Below are positions 43,390 through 53,300 of a stretch of 64,000 nt of DNA, one piece after another. The stretch covers positions 186,001 to 250,000 of the forward strand of contig DDFK01000001.1 in NCBI GenBank assembly GCA_002337145.1. The letters are read 5' to 3'. A program made the position numbers and the translations under genes. How positions within the stretch are numbered: position 1 is the first letter of the stretch; each line of letters starts with the position of its first letter. This DNA is from Chitinophagaceae bacterium UBA1930. GTDB taxonomy: Bacteria > Bacteroidota > Bacteroidia > Chitinophagales > Chitinophagaceae. The notes beneath the pieces were generated by a model that was not told where the DNA came from, ran no database searches, and saw only the letters and a list, made by a program, of their open reading frames with translations.

Positions 43390-43740
43390 ATGGTAGCAAC
43401 AGACAATTCAATATACGTTAGCGACAAAGCAAAAGCCAAGGTTGTAAAACTGATGGAAGAAGCTGGTGTTGCCAATGACCCCTCCTACTTTTTAAGGGTT
43501 GGTGTTGTGGGCGGTGGCTGCAGCGGCTTAAGTTACAAGCTTGATTTTGACAACGAAATAAAGCCAATGGATCAAGTATTTGATGACAATGGCGTTAAGG
43601 TAGTAACCGATTTGAAAAGCTTTTTGTACTTGGTTAATACCGAACTTAATTTTAGCGACGGACTGAACGGAAAGGGTTTCTATTTTGACAACCCCAATGC
43701 GAGCAGGAGCTGCGGTTGCGGAGAAAGTTTTGCAGTATAG
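43390..43740 (+). CDS. iscA: Iron-sulfur carrier protein IscA (HesB family)
   Basis: From the ATG at 43390, 116 residues. The three conserved cysteines are Cys44 ('GGGCSGLSY') and Cys108/Cys110 ('SCGCGESF'). This is the A-type carrier that delivers clusters to target proteins. A TTG at 43351 would add 13 residues unlike the family and lie on repeat-derived sequence, so the ATG is preferred. Last gene of the isc operon; a very strong terminator follows. Confidence 0.95.
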   Translation: MVATDNSIYVSDKAKAKVVKLMEEAGVANDPSYFLRVGVVGGGCSGLSYKLDFDNEIKPMDQVFDDNGVKVVTDLKSFLYLVNTELNFSDGLNGKGFYFDNPNASRSCGCGESFAV

Positions 43741-43764
43741 ACAACTTAAATAATCTTACTTAAT

Positions 43765-43808
43765 AAAAAAAGTGGCTGTTCATATAACCATGAACAGCCA
43801 CTTTTTTT
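43765..43808. terminator. Bidirectional terminator between iscA and the C25 peptidase gene
   Basis: Perfect 19-base arms (43765-43783 and 43790-43808), core GTGGCTGTTCAT and ATGAACAGCCAC, with a 6-base loop, an A run on the left and a T run on the right. It serves both convergent genes. Confidence 0.95.
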
Positions 43809-43831
43809 ATGTGGCATAAGATGCATTAATT

Positions 43832-46800
43832 CTATCGCATCAAATACATTTTACCATAACCACCTTTAAAGTATTTGCCTAAATCCAACTTGCCACCGTC
43901 TTTATCGCGGATGTTGAATTTATCCAGCGAATTACCGTTCAGGTTGGTTATTACACGGTACAAGTAAACACCGTTGCCAAGCTTGGCACCGTACTGGTCC
44001 GTACCATCCCATTTAAATTCGGTAATGTTTCTGCCAATACGTATCGGCCCCAATTCGTCTTTATTTATTTCCCTTACAATCTTTCCAGTAACCGTCAATA
44101 TCTGTATGCGGATATTGCTTGGCAATTGACTACCCGTTAATGTAAATACAAATGCCGTTGAAGTTGTAAATGGATTGGGGTAATTGAACACTTCGGTTAT
44201 GGCTGGCTGGTTGTAGATATTGAATGTAACACGGTAGTCCTGTGTACCTGCATTGTTCTGGCTGATATCTTTTCCTTTTACCGTCAGTTCATACTCACCA
44301 TCATCCAAAAGGGTCGGCGTAAAATCAACGCCTGCCGTATTATCGCCATTGCTCAAATTGGCTGGCGTAAACCTTAATGTGTCTGTACCGTATTTAAACT
44401 TACGGATGCTGTTATCGGGGTACCTCAACTGAACGGCTACACCAGCAGTATCCGTTAATGCTAAGTATCTGGATTCATCTTTCAGCTTAATGTGGATAGC
44501 AGGTTTGGCCGACACAATGTCGCCATTCAAAATATGCACGCCATCAAAAGTCACATCCACCAACGGATTGGTTTTGTCTGCATTTACATAAAAATTCTTG
44601 TACAGGAAGTTATTGAAATGATACTGCTCTGGCTGGTCATTATCCGGATTGATGTCGGCAAACATTGTATTCAACCCTGAATAATTCTTTGTATCGATGC
44701 TTACATTAAAGCTTGTGGTATCACCCACTGCAGGCTTCTTGATTCTTGGCACTGCAATGGTATTGGTAACATTGTTCCTGTCTATTACCTGTAGTTTTAC
44801 AGAAACGCTGTCCTTGCTAAAAGCCACATCACCTATGTTTTTAAAGGCCACGCTAAAGTTCAGCTTCTCGCCTACTTCCACGGTATCCTTGAACACATAT
44901 TTGATATTGGCAGCAAGGGCACCTTCGGGCACCATATCGCCAATTAAACGCCAGTAACGGAGTTGGTAAGGTGTAAGGTTTGCCTTGTCAAAATTCCGCA
45001 TCTTCAGTTTAATGTATGGATAGGTAGTAGCATTGATAGCAGCTATATTAAAATCCTGCTGCGTAAGGTTCAGGCCAGGATATAGCACTGTTTCCACACC
45101 TGCATTGTTCACACCAATCACGTCAACAGTCGGTATATCGCCAGCAATGGCTTCCAAAGATGAGCCCCGCCATTTCAATTGCTTCCAAGCTGCCGCTGGG
45201 CCAAACGCAGGTGATGTGATATAACCCAATGTATCGCTTGATTGCACAACAGCGTTCAGGTTTGCCACATCGGATACATTGTATGCACTGGCACTAAATG
45301 CCCACTTGGGTGCAAAGTCCGGATTGTTCTTCTTGTATATGAATGCCCATACACGTGCCCGGTTAAAGGAATCTATATCGGCAAAACCCGCAGCTTTCAA
45401 TCGGTTATATACGGATGTGGCAGCAGGGTCCGTAGCCCATGTTGCAGCATAGGGAACCGTATTGTAGGTTGGGTTAAGCGGATCTGGGTTAGGCTGGTCC
45501 GCATCAATGTTCAGCCTTGCTATCACAATATAGCCATTGGGCACGGCATCCATAAAGTTGGCCATTAACTGCCTGCCTGCAAGGGTCTTGTAGCTGTACT
45601 CAAAGTTCCATTCAGTGCCTGGTTTGCACGCACCTGCACTTTGCATAAAGCCTCCTGGCGTACCTGCCTGGTAAGTGTATGGCTGTGGTGTTTGGTTGTA
45701 CCAGGGTTTTAGTGTTACAGGATCGTACACACTGAACCTTACGGAGCTGCCAAGGCATCCACTTGAAGGGCCAATAAGCCCGTTTACAGCAATGGAAAAA
45801 TGCGAGTCCTCGTTGGTAAACGGATACACTGCCTGCGTAACAGTGATATTGCTGAGTATCTTATCGTAGTTCCACACACGGGAAAAACTGTCAAGCTTTA
45901 TACGTTCGAAAGTGCTTTTGAAATGCTGGTAAAGATGCGACTGATTGAAGCCCGTTTCTGTTCCGTTCAAATAAACAAAGCTGCTTGTATTCCAAATGTA
46001 CGGACCAGATGTTGGCACAGCAGCCACACGCCAGTAATACACGGTGGAATCTTTATAAGTAATTGCGGGATCAAATTCCAACAATCCACCAAAACTGTTA
46101 ACAGTCTTGGTTATTTTGAATGACGAATTGAAAAGTTCCGTTGTGTCCATCTGCATTTCATAGTTCTTGGCTACGGTTAATGGCAATGGGTTTGCAGTGG
46201 AAGCAAACAACTTGGAAGTGGGTTTGTTGATGATGGAAAAGTTGTACGGATAAACAGGTCGTGCATTGTCTGTAAAAATTACAAAATCCTTGTCAACACT
46301 GTTGTTGCTTTCACTAAGCTCGTCATATTCAAAACGGCTGTCCACCATAACGGTAATCCTATTGTTGCCACCATCTCTTGTGGGTACGATTGCAAGGTCC
46401 TTTATCAATGAGTCTGCATATACGATCCTGAATTTCTGGTTGGCAATCGTATCAACCAAACCATTGCCATGTTGCCATTTAATAAGCACGGATACGGAAT
46501 CCGTTACAACTGGCAATGCCCTGCCAAGATTGTAGAACACTGCTTTGAGCGTAAACTTATTATCCGCAACTGTTATTACAGATGGGTTGATGCTTACTGT
46601 TTGTGGCTCTACCACAAAATCGGGTTTGGTGCTTGCATATACTTTCAATGCAGGGTCGCCGTGAAGCATGAACTGTTCCGCATGCATCCTTCTCAGTAAA
46701 TCGCCAAAGGCACTTGGGTTCAGTTCCTGTATTGCATCAAGCATGTTTTTACCTACATAAGTGTTGTAGCCTGCCGGGCTTATCAGCGAGTTGTAGAAAC

Positions 46801-49015
46801 CTGTTGAATAGGTATCGAGATAATTGGTCAACCCAAAATGCGAACTGGCAATAACACCAATGGCACCACGGTTCTGTGCCAACACAAATTTTTCGGAGAA
46901 GGACGATAGCAGGTTCAGCCTCGTTACATCATAATCAAAAAAGTTGCCTGCATTACATCCGTTCAATAAAAACATAGGGTATTTGTCTTGATTGTCGTAG
47001 GCATAGGGATCTTCCATATCATAATCAAGCTTAGTGGCAGCTGAGTGCCCAAAATAAGTAAGCAGTCCTATACCACTCTTGAACAAGCTCTTCAGATAAT
47101 CCGTAACTGCGGGTGTTGCCGAACCACCTGTTACCACTGTATTGAAATCGGCTACATGCCCACCAAAAAGGGGCTTCTGTATAATGTCTTTGTAGCCTCC
47201 CAAATAATAGATAAGCAAAGGCTCAATACTTGGGTCGTTACTGCCTGCCACATGCACTACCTGTTTCATCCACAATTTATCGGCGATGGTTTGTGAAGTG
47301 CTTGCACGCTGTACCTCGTAGGCCTTTACTTTATCGAGGTATAAATTTATTTCCTGCTGGTTCACTACAGAGAGCCTGCCCAGCATCAAAGATGGCAAAG
47401 GATCTATACCTGGCGATACCATCAATACATCGGATGCAGGCCAGCCCCATGTTGGCACCAGGTTCAACTGTTCGATATAGGCCCCGCTTTCATGGTTCCT
47501 ATAATCTTCATAAGTCATCCCCTTGCCTATCAGGAGTATGTGGCTTGGATTGTTTGCCGATGAAAAATTGGCCTTTGCATAACGCACAAAATTCTTGATG
47601 CTTAACGGGTGTTTTTTTATACCAAAGGCAAACTGGTCCACCAGTTCATCAATATCGTAAATTTTTGCATTGAAACCACCCCCATTGGCCGAGGCACGGT
47701 AATCGCGGAAAGCAGCTACTGCACCACCCGATTGAAAGCCCAATGATGAGTGGGAAACAATTAAGTAAGTGCCTTGGTTTGCCGTTGTTGCATAGTTGGT
47801 AAAATTGCGTTGCGTGAAAGCGGTAACGGCATTGATATTGGTGGATGGATCTGCATTGGTAAGTATCAGGTCCCTATCCACAGCAGAGCCTTGCAACTTG
47901 AACTTTATGACATTGCCGCTGATGACAGCCGCATACCTTTTCAGGTTCGTCACATCGTACAGTACAGGTAGGCTACCTGTAAAATTTGCAGTGGGTACCT
48001 CAATATAATTGCCCTGTGTATTTGCAGCTAGTGTGAAACGGAAATTGGACAAGCCCGTGAAGTTGAACAGGCGTGCATATTTCAGTTCAATAAAAGAAAC
48101 GGCAATCCTGTTGTTGAAGGAATCCGCATAATTGGGGTTGGTAAGAAAGTCAATGGTAACATTGAAATTATTGGTAGTTAGTACCTTGTTTGCAGGAACC
48201 GTGGCAGCGTATATTTTGGCTGCTTGGCCTAGGTTAACGGCATCATACAGAAATTCATTGATCCATCTGTCGCCATTCATTTTCAGGAACACATCCCTGC
48301 CGCCATCATCGTAAGAAACGCCCGAAACGCCCATGGTTAAAGTGGCACTGGGGCCGGTAGTCAAGGGGTAGAAAACATTGGATGAAAAGCTGTAACCTGT
48401 ATTGCTCGGCTTGGTATAATGTATGTCGTTGGTGGTAAAACCTTCGCCCACGTCGTAAGAAGAAGAAGTGACCCTGGTTCCGGCATTCACGCCCTTACCA
48501 CGGTTTATCTGCTCCCTGAAATCGAAACGCTGTGCATACATGAAATAAGGCTCAGGCGTGTTTGTACCCGAAACATCGTTGGTGGTTGTAGCAAAGCGTA
48601 GGTTGGGGTTGGCAGTGGTTGGGGATGGGTTTACTGTAAGGAAGAAAGCAGCCGTGTCTGTTTGCAAACTGATCCTATCGCTTAGTTGATAGCTTGGGTC
48701 ACGGTACATTACTTTGTCGGCAACCCCATCGTTCCTTTCGCCCCAAAATTCTATGAACCCCGTTCCTGGCAATACACCCGTTGCGGCACTGGTATATAAG
48801 GGCACTTGTTTGCCGTTTCTCCAAAGCTGGAAATTTTCTGCAGGTGCTGTTGCAATGGCTGCCGGCAGTGCCGATTGGCCAATGCGGTACAGCCCAGTTG
48901 CACCTACTTTGAATTTGTAGTAGGTTTTACTGAAATCGATCCACTCATTGTTGTAGGACTGTGCCAACGCCATTGTTGAGCACAGTACAAGAAACAGGGT
49001 TATTAGCTTACGCAT
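43832..49015 (-). CDS. Giant C25 (gingipain-type) peptidase, PorU/PorU2-like putative T9SS sortase
   Basis: From the ATG at 49015, 1727 residues with a signal peptide (MRKLITLFLVLC, ending near MALAQ). A catalytic C25 domain lies about residues 400-780, with the dyad His657 in 'TYFGHSAATK' and Cys687 in 'LNGCNAGNFF'. The N-terminal segment 'WIDFSKTYYKFKVGATGLYRI' is typical of PorU/PorU2 proteins. Several beta-sandwich domains follow, then a C-terminal FlgD-like domain ('FNYPNPF', 'GKIVREI', 'GVYLYRVITN'). PorU is the signal peptidase and transferase of type IX secretion; whether this copy or the one at 50325 has that role cannot be decided here. It is 46 bases downstream of the PorV/PorQ gene. 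Confidence 0.88.
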   Translation of the reverse strand: MRKLITLFLVLCSTMALAQSYNNEWIDFSKTYYKFKVGATGLYRIGQSALPAAIATAPAENFQLWRNGKQVPLYTSAATGVLPGTGFIEFWGERNDGVADKVMYRDPSYQLSDRISLQTDTAAFFLTVNPSPTTANPNLRFATTTNDVSGTNTPEPYFMYAQRFDFREQINRGKGVNAGTRVTSSSYDVGEGFTTNDIHYTKPSNTGYSFSSNVFYPLTTGPSATLTMGVSGVSYDDGGRDVFLKMNGDRWINEFLYDAVNLGQAAKIYAATVPANKVLTTNNFNVTIDFLTNPNYADSFNNRIAVSFIELKYARLFNFTGLSNFRFTLAANTQGNYIEVPTANFTGSLPVLYDVTNLKRYAAVISGNVIKFKLQGSAVDRDLILTNADPSTNINAVTAFTQRNFTNYATTANQGTYLIVSHSSLGFQSGGAVAAFRDYRASANGGGFNAKIYDIDELVDQFAFGIKKHPLSIKNFVRYAKANFSSANNPSHILLIGKGMTYEDYRNHESGAYIEQLNLVPTWGWPASDVLMVSPGIDPLPSLMLGRLSVVNQQEINLYLDKVKAYEVQRASTSQTIADKLWMKQVVHVAGSNDPSIEPLLIYYLGGYKDIIQKPLFGGHVADFNTVVTGGSATPAVTDYLKSLFKSGIGLLTYFGHSAATKLDYDMEDPYAYDNQDKYPMFLLNGCNAGNFFDYDVTRLNLLSSFSEKFVLAQNRGAIGVIASSHFGLTNYLDTYSTGFYNSLISPAGYNTYVGKNMLDAIQELNPSAFGDLLRRMHAEQFMLHGDPALKVYASTKPDFVVEPQTVSINPSVITVADNKFTLKAVFYNLGRALPVVTDSVSVLIKWQHGNGLVDTIANQKFRIVYADSLIKDLAIVPTRDGGNNRITVMVDSRFEYDELSESNNSVDKDFVIFTDNARPVYPYNFSIINKPTSKLFASTANPLPLTVAKNYEMQMDTTELFNSSFKITKTVNSFGGLLEFDPAITYKDSTVYYWRVAAVPTSGPYIWNTSSFVYLNGTETGFNQSHLYQHFKSTFERIKLDSFSRVWNYDKILSNITVTQAVYPFTNEDSHFSIAVNGLIGPSSGCLGSSVRFSVYDPVTLKPWYNQTPQPYTYQAGTPGGFMQSAGACKPGTEWNFEYSYKTLAGRQLMANFMDAVPNGYIVIARLNIDADQPNPDPLNPTYNTVPYAATWATDPAATSVYNRLKAAGFADIDSFNRARVWAFIYKKNNPDFAPKWAFSASAYNVSDVANLNAVVQSSDTLGYITSPAFGPAAAWKQLKWRGSSLEAIAGDIPTVDVIGVNNAGVETVLYPGLNLTQQDFNIAAINATTYPYIKLKMRNFDKANLTPYQLRYWRLIGDMVPEGALAANIKYVFKDTVEVGEKLNFSVAFKNIGDVAFSKDSVSVKLQVIDRNNVTNTIAVPRIKKPAVGDTTSFNVSIDTKNYSGLNTMFADINPDNDQPEQYHFNNFLYKNFYVNADKTNPLVDVTFDGVHILNGDIVSAKPAIHIKLKDESRYLALTDTAGVAVQLRYPDNSIRKFKYGTDTLRFTPANLSNGDNTAGVDFTPTLLDDGEYELTVKGKDISQNNAGTQDYRVTFNIYNQPAITEVFNYPNPFTTSTAFVFTLTGSQLPSNIRIQILTVTGKIVREINKDELGPIRIGRNITEFKWDGTDQYGAKLGNGVYLYRVITNLNGNSLDKFNIRDKDGGKLDLGKYFKGGYGKMYLMR

Positions 49016-49061
49016 AGTATCTTTTATTAAAAAAGCCATCAACAGGTTGAGGCTTGCTAAA

Positions 49062-50171
49062 TCATTTGTTTTCTTTCTTTACCAAATCGATCCGTAAAGA
49101 GAATATATGGGTGTACAATGGGTTTGCCTGGTTGGCCAGGTTTGTGAATGCATAGTCGATGCCTACATTACCAAACTTGAAACCTGCCCCCAAACTGGGT
49201 TGGTATATCCATACTTTTTTCTGGTTGGTGGTATCGCCATCTGCCAATGCCCTTTGAAAATTGGAGATACCTGCACGTAAAAAAACACTGTTGTTGATGT
49301 TTGCTTCAACACCAATATTCGGGTCCACGCTTACGGCACTTGTACTTAGCAAAGTATTCCGTTTACCGTCGAACGTGAAGTGCAGGTTGGCTTCCGCAAG
49401 TAGGCTGAACTTGTCGCTGATTTCAAAATTGTAGCCTGCCGCCGCAATCAGCCTCGGTGCCGTCATTTCGGTACTTTTAACAGGTATATCGTTCTTGGTA
49501 AGGTAGAGTATCTCTTTTTCCCTTTCGCTAAAAGTAAAGGTCCATGCGTTAAAGGTTGTGGTCACATCCCTTGCCACAAGTCCAAACAGCCATTTGTCTT
49601 TTTTAATTTGCAGACCTGCATCCAGACCAAAGCCCCATGCTTTTGCAAATGTGCCTACACTGCGGTAAATGATTTTTGCATTACCACCAATGCTTATCTG
49701 CATATCGTCTGTTTTTTTGAGTATCTGTGCGTAGGAAAGCAACACTGCATAATCGGCAGAAGAAAAAGTGGTGATGTTGTTGTAGTTGATGGAACCATCC
49801 GGCTCTACTAGGTATAAGGTATTGGGAATATCGTCAACCGCAAAGCGGAGAAAGCTGATGCCCAAAGTGCGGTTGCCGTTTTTGGTAGGTATGGCAAGTG
49901 CTGCGTAATCATATTTGCCGATGCCTGCAAAATATTCGGCGTGCATTACGGAAAGGCTTGGGTGATCTGTAACATGCACCAATGCTGCGGGGTTCCAATA
50001 GCCGCCCGTTGCATCTGCAACGCTTGCCACCTGGGCACCGCCCATACCCAATCCCCTTGCTCCGGCACCAATATTTAAAAATTCATTTGAATATTTACGG
50101 AACTGTGCCTGAGCAGTTATGCCCATAACAATCCCCAAAACAGTTAGTATAGCCTTTACCGAAAATTTCAT
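49062..50171 (-). CDS. PorV/PorQ-family outer-membrane protein
   Basis: A 369-residue protein with a signal peptide ending near residue 22 (AQAQ). The mature N-terminus 'FLNIGAGARGLGMGGAQVA' and 'GGYWNPAAL' is the PorV/PorQ (UPF0164) signature. The remainder alternates as a FadL-like outer-membrane barrel and ends 'HIFSLRIDLVKKENK'. PorV shuttles T9SS cargo from the translocon to the PorU sortase. It lies between two C25 peptidase genes, which supports a role in the same machinery, but PorV versus PorQ cannot be separated by eye. Confidence 0.88.
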   Translation of the reverse strand: MKFSVKAILTVLGIVMGITAQAQFRKYSNEFLNIGAGARGLGMGGAQVASVADATGGYWNPAALVHVTDHPSLSVMHAEYFAGIGKYDYAALAIPTKNGNRTLGISFLRFAVDDIPNTLYLVEPDGSINYNNITTFSSADYAVLLSYAQILKKTDDMQISIGGNAKIIYRSVGTFAKAWGFGLDAGLQIKKDKWLFGLVARDVTTTFNAWTFTFSEREKEILYLTKNDIPVKSTEMTAPRLIAAAGYNFEISDKFSLLAEANLHFTFDGKRNTLLSTSAVSVDPNIGVEANINNSVFLRAGISNFQRALADGDTTNQKKVWIYQPSLGAGFKFGNVGIDYAFTNLANQANPLYTHIFSLRIDLVKKENK

Positions 50172-50250
50172 GTGCTCAATATAATATGAAATAGAATAAT
50201 TGCAAGATATTCCCGCAATTCCATTTGTACAATTGTTCTTTTAATACAGA

Positions 50251-50283
50251 AAAAGTGCTTCTGCTTTGCACAGAAACACTTTT
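50251..50283 (-). terminator. Terminator-like hairpin after the upstream C25 peptidase gene
   Basis: Arms AAAAGTG...TTCTG (50251-50263) and CAGAA...CACTTTT (50271-50283) pair with one mismatch; on the minus strand a TTTTTC run follows. It lies about 42 bases past the stop of the peptidase gene at 50325 and before the PorV/PorQ gene, so the two may be separate transcripts or partly attenuated. Confidence 0.6.
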
Positions 50284-50324
50284 CATTTTATTAAGTAGTT
50301 AAATAGACACTTATTTCAATACAA

Positions 50325-53300
50325 TCATTGCTTTTGGATCTTTATTATTTTGGTTTCGGTGCCATCGTTTACCTGAATAACGTAAGTACCGGCAGCAAAA
50401 CCTTTCATATCTATGTCGGTAGTGCCCGTAAATGTTTTGGTGAGCATCTGCTGACCAAAGCTGTTAATGAGCCTTACCGTGCTGGAAGTATTATCTGGTT
50501 TGTTCACGGTTATATTCAGCTTGTCCGAAACCGGGTTGGGATATACGTTTACGGTTACGGTTCTTCCAAAGTTTACCATGCGTATTGGCGAGTAGGTAAA
50601 ACCACCATCGTTGTTCAGCATTTTTAAACGGTAATAATTCTTGCCAATAACCGGGTTATTGTGCCTGTAAGTATAGGTAGTTGCATTGGTGGCACCTTTT
50701 GCAGCTACAGTTCCTATTTTGGCGAAGTTGATGGCATTGGTACTATGTTCAACCTCGTAACTTTTCAGGTTCACTTCGTCAGATACGTTCCAGTCTGCAT
50801 CCACTGCAATGCCGCCATACTGTTTTGCATTGAAGCTTATTAAACGCACAGGTACTATCTGGCCTGTTTTCAAGTACACATATTTGTACAGGAAGTTGTT
50901 GAATGAATATTGCTCGGGTTGTGCGTTGCCTTCATTTACTACGAAATATAGGTTGTAGTTGTCGCGTGACAAAGAAGCAACATCAATGGCGTAATTGATG
51001 TTTACCGTATCGCCTGCAATCAATGGTTTTGTCTTGTGCAGGTTGTAAGTGTACACCGTACCCAAACGCAGGTTGGTAAGCTGCAGCTTAACGGTAAGGC
51101 TATCAAAATTCAGTTTGCTTACGTTCTTAAATGCAATGCCGCCTTTTAATGTATCGCCACTAAGTCCGCCTGTGCCCGATGTATCAGGAATGTTCAGGTA
51201 CAGGTTGGGGGCAAGTGCCCCTTCGGCCACACCATCGTATTCAACTGACCAGTTACTTAACTGGTAAGGTATTGCTGTTATTGAATCCTGGTTTTTCAGT
51301 TTCAGTTTTATAAACGGATACTGTGTTGCACTTACGGCACTGATATCAAAATCCTGCTCGCCAGTTGTAAGCGTATATAGCTTGGTTTCTGTTCCCGTAC
51401 TGCCTACACCAATCACATCAACTGTTGCAAGGTTATTGGGATTGGCAGTGCCACTCCATTTTGCTTTTTTCCATGCTTTGGCAGGGCCGAATTTCGGTGA
51501 GAATACATAACCCAATGTATCAGAGGAATTACAGTCCACATTCATTACCACACGGTCGTACACTCCTTGTGTAAACTGGTACCTAGGAGAGAAATGTGTT
51601 GAATCGTTTTTCTTGAACACAAAGCCAAATGTTCTTGGCTTGTTGAATGAGTCTATTGGCAGCCCCTGCGATTTCAGGAAGTGGTACAGGCTATTGTTGC
51701 TGCCAGTTACCAAAGTATCGTTGGCCCATTGGTCGGCCCAAACAGGATCGCCATCGTACACTAAACGCACGGCTACATAGGTACCCTTGGGAATGGATTG
51801 CAAGAAGGACTTTGCGGAGTCACGGCCTGGCTGGTCAATATAATGGTATTCAAAATTGTATTGCCTGCTTACATCACAAGTGGGTTCGGCACCAAAAGGA
51901 TTGGTCGTGTTCACCCAGGGCTTAAAGGTCAATGTATCAAATACGTTGATGATTACAGATTGCCCCAGGCAGGCACTTGCTATAATGCCCGAGCCATTTA
52001 CCTGTATACTGAATTGCTGGTCGGTAAGGCCGCTGGTTGGGTAAATGGAATGCAGGATGAAGAGGTTATTGATTTTGCTTGCGTACTTGTAGCTGCGTGA
52101 GGTACTGTCCAAAATAAGCCTGTCCAGTTTGCTGTCGGTATGCTGGTAAAAATGCATTTGCCCAAAACCGGTACTTGCCGGTGCATCCCCATATGTAAAG
52201 GACGATACGTTCCAATGTGCACCAACTGCCTGCGGTGCAACACGCCAGTAATAGGTGGTATTGTTTTGTAAGGTAATGCCTTTATCAAATTCTATCACCC
52301 CGCCAACAGAAGTTTTGGTTTGTGTAAACTTGATGGGCGAATTGAAGAAAGTGGTCGTATCTACCTCCACCACATAGGTCTTGCTTTCGGCCAATGGGTT
52401 TGCAGTGGATGCTGCAAGTTTAAAAGCTGCATCGTTTACAATTGCGTATTTGTAAGGGTAAACAGGCCTTATTTCATCGTCGTTAATTACCACGGTAACA
52501 CTGTCGGTATTGTTTACCTTGGTTACTTCATCAATACTGTTTGTGTAATCTGCGGTTGCTATCAATGCACTATTGCCCTTGTCCCTATTGGCCACAATTG
52601 GCAATGCCAACATAACTGAATCGGCAATATTGATGGGTGCAATTTTTTTCGTCAATACTGTTACCGTGTTACCGTTGGGGTAACGCCTGGTAAGTTTCAG
52701 GTTCACTGAATCCGCCGTTTTCCTGCCCAGGTTGTACACACGCACTTTTACATAGAAGGAATCGTCTGCTACAGAAATATAGGCAGGCCTTACTACCATT
52801 TGTTGTGCTTCAACGGCATAATCGGGTTTGTCGAAACCATTGATCTTAAGTGCCGGGTCGCCATGAAAAACAAACTGTTCCGAATGCATCCTTGCAAAAT
52901 AATCGGTGCTGCCTGTTGTGTTCAGTACATCACCAATGCCCTGCTTGGTTACTTCGCCAAAAGACTTATTGTATTGGGTTTTGGTAATGGCCGTATAGAA
53001 TTTGCGTGTAAAGGAGTCCAGGTAATTGATTACTCCAAAACCTGTGGTTGCCAGGTAGCCAATGGCACCGCGTTCTGGCTCCAGGATAAACTTTTCGGAT
53101 ATGGTGGATTTCAGGTTGAACCTTTGCTCATCAAAAGAAAAAAGGTTTCCTGCATCGCAACCGTTTACAATAAAGATCGGGTAACGGTATTGGTTGTTGT
53201 AATTATTGGGATTGTCTAAACTGAAGTCAAGATTGGTTGCCGACGAGTGCCCAAAATAGGTAACGATAGAAGCACCTTGTTCATAAGTGGCCCTAAAATC